Below the pieces are notes generated by a model that did no database searches, had not been told where the DNA came from, and saw only the letters and a list, made by a program, of their open reading frames with translations. Below, piece by piece: positions 8,577 to 17,898 of a DNA stretch of 64,000 nucleotides; within the stretch, counting starts at the first letter, position 1; each line of letters starts with the position of its first letter. This DNA comes from Arcticibacter tournemirensis (GTDB lineage Bacteria; Bacteroidota; Bacteroidia; Sphingobacteriales; Sphingobacteriaceae). Made by a program: the position numbers and the translations under genes. The DNA lies in the NCBI RefSeq assembly GCF_006716645.1, contig NZ_VFPL01000001.1, positions 4,898,001 to 4,962,000 of the forward strand. Direction: 5' to 3'.

Positions 8577-9338
8577 TCAATCTAAGTCGCTCCGGTTAAT
8601 TCTCATTTTATAATTTCCCTTCGCCACTTCTTCTGCGAATTTTTGTACTTCATTTATCTTTTTTGAAATTTGCCTCTCTTTTTCGAGAAGCTGGGCCTCC
8701 ATTAAAAGCTTCTGTTTATAATCGGCTGTCAACCGGTAATAAAATACAACAGTAATTATAATTGCCGCTATAGAAGCAAAAATGACCAGCCATGGAGTAA
8801 ATGCAGAAAACATGCTTAGCCGCTCAGTTCTTGTTTTCATTAGTTCTCTTTCCCGGCTCTCCATTTTATTGATAATGCTTCTGAACTCAGTCATATAACC
8901 TTGCCCCTTTTGTACATCTCTCCTGTCAATAGCTATGCCTGATCGCTTTCTTTCAACACTTTTTTCCAACAAATTAAACCGGGTCTTTATAACATGCGAA
9001 AGTTGTTTCATGCTTTGCTGTTGCACAGGATTGTCCGCCAGTAGACTATTAATACGATCATATGATTCCCACACCTCGTCCTGGGCTCCTTCATATGGCT
9101 CAAGAAAAGTGGCATTACCTGTTAACAGATAACCTCTCTGACCAGTTTCTGCATCTTTAGTCCTCGAAATCATCTTCTCTAGCCCAAATAAAACTTCATG
9201 AGTGTGATCAACCGATTCCTGACTATTCAAAAGCGCCTCTATGGCAATCCACGATGCCGAAGCTGTTATAAAAATTATACTCAGGGATATTACTGACCCG
9301 ATGACAAGGTTTTGTTTATACTTTCGATTAAAGCCCAT
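8577..9338 (-). CDS. CHASE3-domain membrane protein lacking an output domain (possible truncated sensor)
   Basis: The protein has 253 residues. TM1 spans about 12-34. A CHASE3 domain follows with KDAETGQRGYLLTGNATFLEPY, close to the kinase at 2049-3431. TM2 spans about 181-201, then a helical stretch. It ends in EVAKGNYKMRINRSDLD, which looks like the first half of a HAMP-type linker. A kinase, GAF or methyl-accepting domain would normally follow. After the stop, the frame reads through further stops with no recognisable continuation. Either this is a genuine short receptor or a sensor that lost its output half. The IS copy lies 74 bp upstream. Confidence 0.7.
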   Translation of the reverse strand: MGFNRKYKQNLVIGSVISLSIIFITASASWIAIEALLNSQESVDHTHEVLFGLEKMISRTKDAETGQRGYLLTGNATFLEPYEGAQDEVWESYDRINSLLADNPVQQQSMKQLSHVIKTRFNLLEKSVERKRSGIAIDRRDVQKGQGYMTEFRSIINKMESRERELMKTRTERLSMFSAFTPWLVIFASIAAIIITVVFYYRLTADYKQKLLMEAQLLEKERQISKKINEVQKFAEEVAKGNYKMRINRSDLD

Positions 9339-9412
9339 TTTAATGAAGATGAAGCGCTAAAATTAAATACTATTTATTCATTCTTCTATGGTGAAGCAAA
9401 AAATAAAAAAAA

Positions 9413-9445
9413 GAGGCCGTATCATAATTCAAATGATGCGGCCTC
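9413..9445 (-). terminator. Left-tip hairpin of IS copy 1, terminator-like
   Basis: GAGGCCG and CGGCCTC pair across the 33-nt tip, with further pairing of ATCAT and ATGAT inside. Read leftward, in the direction of transposase transcription, the hairpin is followed by a run of eight T supplied by host DNA. It would end the transposase message at the element border. Confidence 0.7.
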
Positions 9446-9540
9446 TGTATTTGTTGCCTATTAAGGTAGTGCAAGATGAATTTGGGCAAGCTGTGGATAA
9501 TTTGCTTTTCGGGGTCGAAAACCAGTCAAAAAGCAGCTTT

Positions 9541-11076
9541 TCACCCTGCTTTTTTCCTTAAGTTTTGTGCAATTGCAATCAAACCCCATTCGATCTCCAC
9601 TTTTTCCTTACCCCGAAGCATGAACCTTTTGAAACCATGGTTCTGTTTAATGTTTCCGAAAGTTGGTTCCACATCAAAGCATCGTTTCTTTCGCCGCTGT
9701 AGGCCTTCTTCACTGTTTAACAGTTCATGTGCCTTTTGCTTAAGCCGGTTCAGATTTACATTGACCTCAATGATCCTGTTGGCGCTTGATTTATGACAAG
9801 CACCGTTGAGCGGACAGTTAGCGCAATTGCCCGCCTGGTATCTTTTTACTGTTTGCTCAAAACCGGTGCTTGTTCGTTTTCTACTTGTCCCGATGAAATT
9901 CATCTGCCGGCCCATCGGACAGATGTAACAATCTTTCTCCTGGTTATAGAAAAGCTTGCTTGCTGCAAAAGGCTGTTTGTTATTGTAGTTTTCATTTTGC
10001 TCTTTATCGAACATCCCATACTTTACAAAGGCAATGGTTTGCTTTTGTTCCAGCAGCGTGTAGTTTTCTTCAGATCCGTACCCGGCATCCGCGGTGAGCT
10101 TTTCAGGTGCTTTGCCAAAGCTGGCTTCATGCTGCGTTAAATGAGCATTCAGCGTATTGGTGTCTGTTGTATTGGAATGAATGGTATAATTGACAATGAA
10201 CTGGTTGGAGGTAGATATCTGAACATTATAGGCGGGTTTTAACTGACCATTTTTCATGTGGTCTTCTTTCATCCGCATGAAAGTAGCATCCGTATCGGTT
10301 TTACTAAAGCTGTTCCTTTGGCCCAGGATCTCTTCCTGATGCTCATATTTTTCTATATTCTGCGGGTAATGTTTAGTAATATACTTCAGTTTAGCCTTCA
10401 CCTTTTTATCTGCATTATCTTTTGCGGCCAGCTTTTCGTTAAGCTGATCTACGGCAGCTTTTACTTTTTCGCTGTTAATTTCCGTAAAATCAGGCGGCTC
10501 AGGCATCTTGTCTTCTTCCGAGGCTACCTGTTGTGCATACTGCCATATCTCAGTCAGTTGCTTTTTCATCTTCTCTTTATTGGTCTGAATCGACTTCTTC
10601 CAAACGAAGGTGTACTTGTTGGCATTGGCTTCGATCTTCGTTCCATCCGTATTAATCTCCTCTATGCTCAGCAGCCCTTCTTCCGACAACAGCTTTACCA
10701 CCTCTTCAAACACACTGCGCAGGGCATGTTTCAAGCGCACACCCCGGAAACGGTTGATCGTATTATGATCGGGATAGCTCATCGAACTTAACCACATGAA
10801 GTAAATACTTTCCTTACAGGCTGCCGCCAGTTTACGGCTGGAATAAAGGTTGGTAACGTACCCATAAACCACCACTTTAAGCAGCATTTGAGGGTGATAA
10901 CTTGAACTTCCCCTAATGTGATAAGCTTTTAAAAGCGGCTCTATATTGAGCTTGTTAATGACCTCATTTACAACCCGGACCGGATGCCATAAAGGGATCA
11001 ATTCTTCAAGGGTTGGTGGGAGTACCAGAATTTGTGCCTGATTATAGGGCTTGAAAACAGGTTGCTTTACCGCCAT
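9541..11076 (-). CDS. IS1182-family transposase (copy 1)
   Basis: The protein has 511 residues, complete and identical to the copy at 39355-40890. Features of the IS1182 family: an N-terminal helical domain with SYPDHNTINRFR, and the first catalytic Asp probably in EINTDGTKIEANANKYTF. A charged middle region follows. The second Asp is in TADAGYGSEENY, a Cys-rich insert reads CPMGRQ, CANCPLNGACH, and the Glu region is near FDVEPTFGNIKQNHGFKRFMLRG. It catalyses DDE-type cut-and-paste movement. The frame is intact, so the element is probably still active or recently arrived. Confidence 0.92.
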   Translation of the reverse strand: MAVKQPVFKPYNQAQILVLPPTLEELIPLWHPVRVVNEVINKLNIEPLLKAYHIRGSSSYHPQMLLKVVVYGYVTNLYSSRKLAAACKESIYFMWLSSMSYPDHNTINRFRGVRLKHALRSVFEEVVKLLSEEGLLSIEEINTDGTKIEANANKYTFVWKKSIQTNKEKMKKQLTEIWQYAQQVASEEDKMPEPPDFTEINSEKVKAAVDQLNEKLAAKDNADKKVKAKLKYITKHYPQNIEKYEHQEEILGQRNSFSKTDTDATFMRMKEDHMKNGQLKPAYNVQISTSNQFIVNYTIHSNTTDTNTLNAHLTQHEASFGKAPEKLTADAGYGSEENYTLLEQKQTIAFVKYGMFDKEQNENYNNKQPFAASKLFYNQEKDCYICPMGRQMNFIGTSRKRTSTGFEQTVKRYQAGNCANCPLNGACHKSSANRIIEVNVNLNRLKQKAHELLNSEEGLQRRKKRCFDVEPTFGNIKQNHGFKRFMLRGKEKVEIEWGLIAIAQNLRKKAG

Positions 11077-11166
11077 CTTTTATCTGATTATACACTAAAT
11101 ATATGAAAATCAGATTATTAAATCAAATAATCAATGGTAAAAATCCTGAAATATTAAAAATAAAAA

Positions 11167-11197
11167 GAGGCTGCACCATGATTTATGATACAGCCTC
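11167..11197 (-). terminator. Right-tip hairpin of IS copy 1, terminator-like
   Basis: GAGGCTG and CAGCCTC pair across the 31-nt tip. Read leftward, that is for transcripts arriving from the PfpI gene, it is followed by TTTTTATTTTT inside the element. It would stop read-through from the host gene into the transposase gene and also replace the host terminator. Confidence 0.65.
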
Positions 11198-11207
11198 GAT
11201 GAAGGAA

Positions 11208-11789
11208 TTAGTTACCAGAAATGCTGATCCCTAATAATTTATAGAACTCCTTAAGAATAGCTGGATGGCCGGGCCAGGCCGGTGAGGTAGTAAGGTTTCC
11301 ATCCGTGATTGCTTCGGACACGCCAATTTCCTCAAATTGTCCCCCGGCAATTGTAACTTCAGGCCCTACCGCCGGATAAGCTGTAAGTTTGCGCCCTTTT
11401 ACAACATCTGCGGCTGTCAGGATCTGAATGCCATGACAAATCGCTGCGACGGGCTTGTTGCTGTCAAAAAAATGACGGGTAATGTCCAATACACGCTTAT
11501 TTAACCGGATGTATTCCGGCGCCCTGCCACCGCAAACATACAAGCCGTCGTATTCCTCCGGCTTAACGGCATCAAAATCTTTGTTGATCGCAAAATTATG
11601 TCCTCTAAGCTCAGCGTAAGTTTGAAAACCAATAAAATCATGTATTGCAGTTGCCACTGTTTCTCCCGATTTTTTTCCGGGGCAAACAGCGTCAACCTGC
11701 AAGCCTACAGCCTGCATCGCCTGGAATGGGACCATCACTTCGTAATCTTCTACAAAGTCGCCCGCAAGCATTAATATTTTCTTACTCAT
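11208..11789 (-). CDS. DJ-1/PfpI family protein
   Basis: The protein has 193 residues, usual length. The nucleophile elbow is [10 protein letters not shown], with the reactive Cys, and an acidic residue sits early in the [12 protein letters not shown] segment. This is the class I glutamine-amidotransferase-like fold. Family members act as deglycases/glyoxalases, chaperones or peptidases, and sequence alone does not separate these. It is cytoplasmic. IS copy 1 begins 10 bp after its stop, where its own terminator would be expected. The 340-bp region upstream is shared with divergent clpB. Confidence 0.85.
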   Translation of the reverse strand: MSKKILMLAGDFVEDYEVMVPFQAMQAVGLQVDAVCPGKKSGETVATAIHDFIGFQTYAELRGHNFAINKDFDAVKPEEYDGLYVCGGRAPEYIRLNKRVLDITRHFFDSNKPVAAICHGIQILTAADVVKGRKLTAYPAVGPEVTIAGGQFEEIGVSEAITDGNLTTSPAWPGHPAILKEFYKLLGISISGN

Positions 11790-12129
11790 AATAAAATAGA
11801 TTAATAATGATTACTGTATAAAATTACTAATTATTTATATTTGACAAGCGTCCGGCTTAACTGCAAATCACTTATATCAATGTCAAAAATCCGGTGTAAT
11901 TAACTGGAGTAACTTATTCACTACCATCGCAGCAGAATACTAATTACTTAGGCGATACAGGCATTCGATCTCCACGGCGTAGCTCTTATCTGTTTTTTTC
12001 AGAGACATTATTTCAGGATAAAGCCTGCCAGTGCGACTTTTAGTCATTGAAAATCAAAGCCATACGACAAAAATTCCGATCTTTCTCAACCAAACGTTTC
12101 TGGCAATTGTTTTGACATCTAAGGGTACT
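11790..12129. promoter_or_regulatory. Divergent intergenic region PfpI / clpB (340 bp)
   Basis: It has no gene. The left part is AT-rich. A TATATTTG at 11836-11843 matches the Bacteroidota -7 element in the rightward direction, about 285 bp before clpB, but I see no good -33 partner. I find no CIRCE operator or sigma-32-type box. The frame of clpB stays open for 33 codons before its start, but that stretch has no ClpB similarity. Confidence 0.35.
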
Positions 12130-14742
12130 ATGAACTTTAACAATTTTACAATCAAAGCCCAGGAAGCTGTACAGAAAGCTTCAGATATAGCAGCCGGCAA
12201 CCAGCAGCAGGCTATTGAAAATGCGCACCTGCTAAAAGGCTTACTTTTGGTGGATGAGAACGTTGTCAATTATCTGTTAAAGAAGCTGAATGTTAACATT
12301 AACCGCATAAACACTGTGCTTGACGCACAGATACAGAGCTATCCCAAGGTTAGCGGAAGTAATATCTATTTGTCATCAGATGCAAATAACGCTCTTATGA
12401 AAGCGCAAAGCTATCTTAAAGAGTTTAAGGACGAGTTTGTATCGGTTGAACATATTCTTCTTGGAATTTTAAATGCAGGGGACAAGGTGAGTTCTATGCT
12501 GAAAGATGCAGGCGTTACCGATAAAGATCTCAAAAAAGCAATAACCGAACTCCGCGGCAATAACAAGGTTACCGACCAGAACGCAGAGGCAACGTATAAT
12601 GCGTTGAATAAATACGCGCGTAACCTCAATGAATTTGCTGAGTCAGGTAAGCTCGATCCTGTTATCGGTCGCGATGAGGAAATCCGTCGTGTCATTCAGA
12701 TCCTTTCCCGCCGTACTAAGAACAACCCTATACTGATTGGCGAACCGGGGGTGGGTAAAACTGCTATCGCAGAAGGAATTGCTTTCCGTATCATTAAAGG
12801 AGATGTCCCGGAAAACCTGAAGACCAAAACAGTTTATTCCCTTGATATGGGTGCCCTGATTGCGGGTGCTAAATACAAGGGAGAATTCGAAGAACGGCTG
12901 AAAGCAGTTATTAAAGAAGTAACACAGAGCGACGGCGACATTATCCTCTTTATCGACGAGATCCATACTCTTGTTGGAGCTGGTGGCGGCGAAGGTGCGA
13001 TGGATGCAGCAAATATCTTGAAACCGGCATTAGCCCGTGGCGAGCTCCGTGCTATCGGCGCAACCACACTTAACGAGTATCAGAAATATTTCGAAAAGGA
13101 TAAAGCGCTGGAACGCCGGTTTCAGAAAGTTAACGTCGACGAGCCGGATACCCAGGACGCTATCTCTATCCTTCGGGGATTGAAAGAACGTTATGAAACC
13201 CATCACAAAGTGAGGATCAAAGACGAAGCGATCATTGCCGCCGTGGAACTGTCACAGCGTTATATCTCTGATCGTTTTCTACCTGATAAGGCGATCGACC
13301 TGATGGATGAAGCCGCTTCCAAGCTGCGTCTTGAGATGGATTCAGTTCCCGAAGCTGTAGACGAAATCGAACGCCGTATCATGCAGCTTGAAATTGAGCG
13401 TGAAGCTATTAAACGCGAAAACGATGAAAAGAAAGTGCAGGAATTGAGCGGGGAAATTGCCAACCTTTCGGCCGAGCGGGATTCACTGCGCGCAAGCTGG
13501 CAGGGTGAGAAAGATCTCGTCGACGCCATCAACCATCAAAGCGAACAGATCGAAAGCTACAAGCTGGAAGCTGAACAGGCCGAGCGTGCCGGCGACTACG
13601 GCCGCGTGGCCGAACTTCGCTATGGCAAGATTAAAGAAGCACAAGATAAAACAGAGCAACTTAAGAAGGAACTTGATGCCAAACAGAGCGGGAACCGCAT
13701 GTTAAAGGAAGAAGTAACATCTGAAGACATCGCTGGCGTAGTTTCACGGTGGACAGGTATTCCCGTCACCAAGATGATCCAGAGCGAGCGTGAAAAGCTT
13801 CTTCACCTTGAGGAAGAACTGCATAAAAGAGTGGCCGGTCAGGACGAAGCTATAGAGGCAATTTCTGATGCTATTCGTCGTTCACGAGCCGGTCTGCAGG
13901 ACAAGCGCAAGCCTATCGGATCATTTATTTTCCTCGGCACTACAGGCGTTGGTAAAACGGAGCTTGCGAAAGCGCTGGCCGAATTTCTCTTTAATGACGA
14001 ATCATCTATGGTTCGTATTGACATGAGTGAATACCAGGAGCGTCATTCTGTTTCACGACTGGTTGGTGCGCCTCCGGGATATGTGGGATATGATGAAGGG
14101 GGACAGCTGACAGAGGCTGTAAGGCGTAAACCATACAGCGTAATACTTCTTGATGAGATCGAAAAAGCACATCCTGATGTATTTAACATCCTCCTTCAGG
14201 TACTCGACGACGGTCGTCTTACCGATAATAAAGGCAGACTTGTCAACTTCAAGAACACCATTATTATCATGACTTCCAATATCGGGTCTCACCTTATACA
14301 GGAAAACTTCAGTACACTGGATGAAGACAACCGGGAAGCGGTAATTGCAAAGACTAAAAACCAGTTGTTCGAGCTGTTGAAGCAAACAATCCGCCCCGAA
14401 TTCCTGAACAGGATAGACGAACTGATTATGTTTACTCCTCTCAATAGAGATGAACTACGTGATATTGTTGCCCTCCAATTCAAACAGATGCAGCAAACCC
14501 TTTCTGAAATGGGAATTGAAATAGAGGCTTCAGAAGAAGCACTCGACTGGCTAGCACAGCTGGGGTACGATCCGCAGTTTGGCGCCCGTCCTCTGAAACG
14601 TGTTATTCAGAAACGAATCCTCAACGAGCTTTCCAAAGAGATCCTTGCCGGCAAGATTGACAAAGACAGCCACATAGTCCTCGATGTCTTCGATCATAAG
14701 TTCGTATTCCTGAATAAGGACAAAATGGAAGAAGCACATTAA
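12130..14742 (+). CDS. clpB: ATP-dependent chaperone ClpB
   Basis: The protein has 870 residues, standard for ClpB. The start [14 protein letters not shown] is chosen over an in-frame upstream extension of 33 residues. Domains: Clp N-terminal domain (1-145), NBD1 with Walker [10 protein letters not shown] near 204 and Walker [10 protein letters not shown] near 272, a coiled-coil middle domain (about 410-535) that sets it apart from ClpA/ClpC, and NBD2 with GTTGVGKTE near 602 plus sensor [10 protein letters not shown] near 818. The hexamer pulls polypeptides out of aggregates with DnaK. It is monocistronic, with a strong terminator 36 bp after the stop. Confidence 0.97.
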   Translation: MNFNNFTIKAQEAVQKASDIAAGNQQQAIENAHLLKGLLLVDENVVNYLLKKLNVNINRINTVLDAQIQSYPKVSGSNIYLSSDANNALMKAQSYLKEFKDEFVSVEHILLGILNAGDKVSSMLKDAGVTDKDLKKAITELRGNNKVTDQNAEATYNALNKYARNLNEFAESGKLDPVIGRDEEIRRVIQILSRRTKNNPILIGEPGVGKTAIAEGIAFRIIKGDVPENLKTKTVYSLDMGALIAGAKYKGEFEERLKAVIKEVTQSDGDIILFIDEIHTLVGAGGGEGAMDAANILKPALARGELRAIGATTLNEYQKYFEKDKALERRFQKVNVDEPDTQDAISILRGLKERYETHHKVRIKDEAIIAAVELSQRYISDRFLPDKAIDLMDEAASKLRLEMDSVPEAVDEIERRIMQLEIEREAIKRENDEKKVQELSGEIANLSAERDSLRASWQGEKDLVDAINHQSEQIESYKLEAEQAERAGDYGRVAELRYGKIKEAQDKTEQLKKELDAKQSGNRMLKEEVTSEDIAGVVSRWTGIPVTKMIQSEREKLLHLEEELHKRVAGQDEAIEAISDAIRRSRAGLQDKRKPIGSFIFLGTTGVGKTELAKALAEFLFNDESSMVRIDMSEYQERHSVSRLVGAPPGYVGYDEGGQLTEAVRRKPYSVILLDEIEKAHPDVFNILLQVLDDGRLTDNKGRLVNFKNTIIIMTSNIGSHLIQENFSTLDEDNREAVIAKTKNQLFELLKQTIRPEFLNRIDELIMFTPLNRDELRDIVALQFKQMQQTLSEMGIEIEASEEALDWLAQLGYDPQFGARPLKRVIQKRILNELSKEILAGKIDKDSHIVLDVFDHKFVFLNKDKMEEAH

Positions 14743-14780
14743 AAGGAAGAAAGGTAAAAGCTAAAAGACAAAAGGTCTAT
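14743..14780. repeat. Heptad repeat array B (after clpB)
   Basis: Four or five in-phase 7-bp units of the type AAAGNNA (aaaggta, aaagcta, aaagaca, aaaggtc) fill the gap between the clpB stop and its terminator. Confidence 0.55.
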
Positions 14781-14822
14781 AAAAAGCCTTGTATGTTTAT
14801 TCAACATGCAAGGCTTTTTTTT
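14781..14822 (+). terminator. clpB intrinsic terminator
   Basis: A 15-bp stem (AAAAAGCCTTGTATG paired with CATGCAAGGCTTTTT, one G-T pair) with a 9-nt loop is followed by a T-run. It is the clearest intrinsic terminator of a housekeeping gene in the window. Confidence 0.9.
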
Positions 14823-14892
14823 AGAATCAGTCTTCAGGCGATTCATCTCCCGCAAACTTCCATATATTACAGACTATAGCTCCGCGTGCCAA

Positions 14893-14935
14893 GTTCGAAA
14901 CTCTGAACCTTCAACTCTCAACCCTGTACCTCAAT
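14893..14935. repeat. Heptad repeat array C (before gmhB 3' end)
   Basis: Six in-phase 7-bp units (ctctgaa, ccttcaa, ctctcaa, ccctgta, cctcaat) run up to and across the gmhB stop codon, so the last gmhB codons are themselves part of the array. Confidence 0.6.
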
Positions 14936-15422
14936 CAATCAGATGCAACACCTCTCCTATCGGCTGATCTGATTTTATCAGGATACCTTTAAGCCCCGCA
15001 GCTTCGCCCGCTATCATGTCGCGCTCGTTATCGCCAATGAAATAAGATTTAGAAACGTCTACATCGAAACGCGCCATGGCTTTCTCGAGCATCAGCGAGC
15101 CGGGTTTCCGGCATAAGCATTTGCCGTTATAATCCGGATGATGCCTGCAATAATAGATATCCGAGATATGTATTCCATTCGCTTCGTAAGTCTCTAAAAG
15201 CCTTGCATGCATTTTTCCCAATGTTTCTTCACTGTACCATCCTTTCGCTACACCGCCCTGGTTGGTAATAACCGCCAGCAGATATCCCCTGTCCTGGAGC
15301 TCCTTCAATGGCTTGAAGTTGTGTTCCAGAATATGAAAATCATCCAGATTACATACATAGTCCCCCAATTCTTTATTCAATACGCCATCACGGTCCAGAA
15401 AAACAGCTTTATTCTTTTTCAT
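14931..15422 (-). CDS. gmhB: D-glycero-beta-D-manno-heptose-1,7-bisphosphate 7-phosphatase (HAD family)
   Basis: The protein has 163 residues. The HAD motifs are FLDRDGVLN (nucleophile Asp and acid/base Asp near residues 9-11), ITNQGG, and GDNERDM near 130. The zinc-binding loop CRHHPDYNGKCLCRKP is the hallmark of GmhB rather than histidinol phosphatase. It dephosphorylates heptose bisphosphate on the route to ADP-heptose for lipopolysaccharide. No other heptose gene is adjacent. Its 3' end runs into heptad array C, and array D starts 21 bp upstream of its start, so the gene is framed by repeats on both sides. Confidence 0.88.
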   Translation of the reverse strand: MKKNKAVFLDRDGVLNKELGDYVCNLDDFHILEHNFKPLKELQDRGYLLAVITNQGGVAKGWYSEETLGKMHARLLETYEANGIHISDIYYCRHHPDYNGKCLCRKPGSLMLEKAMARFDVDVSKSYFIGDNERDMIAGEAAGLKGILIKSDQPIGEVLHLID

Positions 15423-15443
15423 TGCTGCAAACTTACGAAACAG

Positions 15444-15499
15444 GTGTCAAGATATTATAGTATCGTATCAAGATATTAGTATCAAGTATCAAGATAAGG
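15444..15499. repeat. Heptad repeat array D, left arm
   Basis: Eight in-phase 7-bp units, mostly GTATCAA and GATATTA. Positions 15465-15486 are the exact reverse complement of 15684-15705 in the right arm (22 of 22). Confidence 0.75.
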
Positions 15500-15649
15500 G
15501 TGCCGGGCATAGAAAATCCTCAGGTTTGTAAGAGCCTTTGAAACAAAATCCAGTTTTAGCTTCTGTATTCAGATTATCACAGTCCAATAGTTGTAAAGTT
15601 CTTCTCTAAATTCCTACTTTAGTACAAATTTTTCACATTCTGATGTTTT

Positions 15650-15715
15650 GGCACCTGATACTAGAATAAAATCTTTACCACATCTTGATACTAATATCTT
15701 GATACTGTACTAAAA
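15650..15715. repeat. Heptad repeat array D, right arm
   Basis: Nine in-phase 7-bp units in the inverse orientation (TTGATAC, TAATATC). It mirrors the left arm, with the exact 22-bp match at 15684-15705. The arms could fold into a long cruciform or RNA stem. Confidence 0.75.
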
Positions 15716-15734
15716 CATTCCACATTAAAATAAC

Positions 15735-17789
15735 ATGGCAGAAATTAAACCAGAAAAAGAATTTAAGCCTTACATCTCTGCAGGAGAAAGGGTAGCAGAA
15801 TTTACAGTAAAATCTATTTTACTAGGCGCGCTATTTGGCGTTATCTTTGGCGCAGCCACCGTTTACCTTGCGCTCAAAGCCGGCTTAACAGTCTCCGCCT
15901 CCATCCCTGTAGCTGTTCTCGCAATTTCCATTGGGAGGAAGTTTTTCAAAACTACCATCCTCGAAAACAATATTATACAAACGACAGGGTCGGCAGGTGA
16001 ATCCATTGCAGCAGGTGTGGTCTTTACTTTACCGGGCTTCCTGTTCCTTTCGGCCGGAAGTAATGGCGAAGGCTTTTTTTCCTACTGGCCAATTTTTATT
16101 CTTGCTGCCTTAGGAGGAATATTGGGTACCCTGATGATGGTTCCTCTCCGACGTTCACTCATCGTCGACGAGCACGGAACGCTTCCATACCCTGAAGGTA
16201 CGGCCTGCGCTTCTGTACTCATAGCGGGCGAAAAAGGTGGCGACTTTGCGAAGACAGCCTACATGGGGCTCGGCTTTGCTTTCTTGTACGCCATCCTGCA
16301 AAAGATCTTTCATCTTATTGCCGAAACCCCCGCATGGGTCACCAGCCAGACAAACCGCTTTTTCCCTTCTGCTACTGTAAATGGGGAAATCACTCCAGAA
16401 TACATGGGGGTAGGTTATATCATAGGACCGCGAATTGCGGGCGTACTCGTGGCGGGCGGTGTATTAGCCTGGCTCGGATTAATTCCCCTGCTGGCCTCTC
16501 TGGTACCGCAGGACACGACGGCCCTGCAGCTTGTTAAGCTCGGTTACCTTAAAGATCTGGCAACGGCAGGCGGATCAGGTGACTGGAACCCTGTAACTCA
16601 TACCTTCGGCGACTACGCCACAGCGATTTATCGGGCGTACATCCGCCAGATAGGTGCGGGCGCAGTAGCGGCAGGAGGATTTATTACGCTTATTAAAACC
16701 ATCCCAACGATTATATCCTCTTTCAAATCAAGTCTCGGTTCTATCAAAACCACCGGAGAAGTGCAGGTTACCAAGCGTACAGAAGACGATCTGTCGTTTA
16801 AGCTGGTAATTTTTGGCAGCATCGCTTTAGTGGTCCTGATGGCCGTTCTTCCTCAAATACCAGGAGACTCTGTTGTGAATAAGCTTCTCATTGGCGTACT
16901 GGTGGTTGTCTTCGGCTTTTTCTTTGTAACAGTGTCCAGCCGTATTGTGGGGATTATCGGCTCCAGCTCCAACCCAATATCCGGTATGACTATTGCTACT
17001 TTGATGGGTACTTGCCTGGTGTTTATCAGCGTTGGCTGGACAGGTAAAGTATTCGAACCAATGGCACTCGTGGTAGGCGGCATGATTTGTATTGCAGCTG
17101 CCAATGCAGGAGCTACCTCTCAGGATCTTAAAACAGGTTATATTGTAGGAGCTACCCCTAAATACCAGCAGATCGCGCTATTTATAGGCGCAATTGTTTC
17201 TGCGGTCATTATTGGAGTAACACTTTCTATACTCGATCGTCCTACCGCCGCCATGCAGGCGCAGGGAATAACGCATGCTATCGGAACAGACGCCTATCCG
17301 GCGCCACAAGGTACGCTAATGGCAACCCTGATTAAGGGATTGCTTTCATTTAACCTCGACTGGCAGTTTGTACTCGTTGGTGTGTTCCTTGCTATAACCA
17401 TGGAGCTTTGCGGTGTAAAATCGCTTTCATTTGCAGTAGGGGCCTACCTTCCGTTATCCACAACTCTCCCGATATTCGCAGGTGGAGCAATTAAAGGCCT
17501 GGTAGATATCCGTAACAAAAAGAAAGGGATCCACGAGGATGATGAATTAGGCAGAGGCAGTCTGTTCTCAACCGGTTTAGTAGCCGGCGGAGCGCTGATG
17601 GGGGTAATTTATGCCTTCTTCATGGCTTTTGAATCGACAGCAGGCCCGGTAGGGAAACTAAATATAGAGCACTTCCTCACTAATAGCCTGGGCGAGGGAG
17701 GCTATCAGCTACTCGGTTTCATGTTCTTTGTAATTATGGGACTTGTTCTGTATCGCGTAGCTGTAACAGGAAAGAAAACAGAAATATGA
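15735..17789 (+). CDS. OPT-family oligopeptide/metal-chelate transporter
   Basis: The protein has 684 residues with about fourteen to sixteen hydrophobic segments spread over the whole length. The N-terminal block FGAATVYLALKAGLTVSAS, the NNIIQTTGSAGESIAAGVVF segment and SSSNPISGMTIATL are typical of the bacterial OPT (oligopeptide transporter) superfamily. It would work at the inner membrane as a proton-coupled importer of short peptides, or possibly of metal chelates. It is transcribed alone or with the downstream M16 peptidase gene (109 bp spacer holding a hairpin and a repeat array). The pairing with a peptidase fits peptide use. Confidence 0.88.
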   Translation: MAEIKPEKEFKPYISAGERVAEFTVKSILLGALFGVIFGAATVYLALKAGLTVSASIPVAVLAISIGRKFFKTTILENNIIQTTGSAGESIAAGVVFTLPGFLFLSAGSNGEGFFSYWPIFILAALGGILGTLMMVPLRRSLIVDEHGTLPYPEGTACASVLIAGEKGGDFAKTAYMGLGFAFLYAILQKIFHLIAETPAWVTSQTNRFFPSATVNGEITPEYMGVGYIIGPRIAGVLVAGGVLAWLGLIPLLASLVPQDTTALQLVKLGYLKDLATAGGSGDWNPVTHTFGDYATAIYRAYIRQIGAGAVAAGGFITLIKTIPTIISSFKSSLGSIKTTGEVQVTKRTEDDLSFKLVIFGSIALVVLMAVLPQIPGDSVVNKLLIGVLVVVFGFFFVTVSSRIVGIIGSSSNPISGMTIATLMGTCLVFISVGWTGKVFEPMALVVGGMICIAAANAGATSQDLKTGYIVGATPKYQQIALFIGAIVSAVIIGVTLSILDRPTAAMQAQGITHAIGTDAYPAPQGTLMATLIKGLLSFNLDWQFVLVGVFLAITMELCGVKSLSFAVGAYLPLSTTLPIFAGGAIKGLVDIRNKKKGIHEDDELGRGSLFSTGLVAGGALMGVIYAFFMAFESTAGPVGKLNIEHFLTNSLGEGGYQLLGFMFFVIMGLVLYRVAVTGKKTEI

Positions 17790-17804
17790 TAAATATATAT
17801 GGCG

Positions 17805-17825
17805 GGCTGACAACCAAAGTCAGCC
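17805..17825 (+). terminator. Hairpin after the OPT gene
   Basis: GGCTGAC and GTCAGCC make a perfect 7-bp stem with a 7-nt loop, 15 bp after the stop. Only a weak T-rich tail follows (tgttctatatt), so termination may be partial. Confidence 0.5.
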
Positions 17826-17866
17826 TGTTCTATATTATACACGACTTTATGCTTTCTGCTTTAGTC

Positions 17867-17898
17867 ATTCAACTCACAACACATAATTCTCAACGCAT
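17867..17898. repeat. Heptad repeat array E (OPT-M16 spacer)
   Basis: Four in-phase 7-bp units (cattcaa, ctcacaa, cacataa, ttctcaa) directly precede the start of the M16 peptidase gene. Confidence 0.5.

Larger units (their letters stand above)
9413..11197 (-). mobile_element. IS1182-family insertion sequence, copy 1 (1785 bp)
   Basis: The borders were set by comparison with the second copy at 39227-41011: sequence identity starts and ends abruptly there. Each tip is an imperfect palindrome beginning GAGGC and ending GCCTC. The outer 19 nt of the two ends match as inverted repeats at 17 positions (GAGGCcGTATCATAAtTCA against GAGGCtGTATCATAAaTCA). One transposase gene fills the element. No obvious target duplication is seen: left flank is an A-tract, right flank begins GATGAAGG. 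The right tip lies 10 bp from the stop codon of the PfpI gene. Confidence 0.9.
15423..15734. other. Divergent spacer gmhB / OPT transporter
   Basis: These 312 bp hold no gene. Most of both ends is occupied by the two arms of heptad array D (15444-15499 and 15650-15715). The central 150 bp is AT-rich with no clear promoter. Whatever promoters serve the two genes must lie between or inside the arms. Confidence 0.6.

Noticed and set aside
10258-10791. Long open frames antisense to the transposase (here and at 9476, 9793 and in copy 2)
   Set aside because: They are shadow frames of the transposase gene, with hydrophobic low-complexity translations and no ribosome-binding context.
12031-12129. 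N-terminal extension of ClpB by 33 residues
   Set aside because: ClpB proteins begin at the [14 protein letters not shown] segment. The extension has no similarity and would give an unusually long N-terminus.
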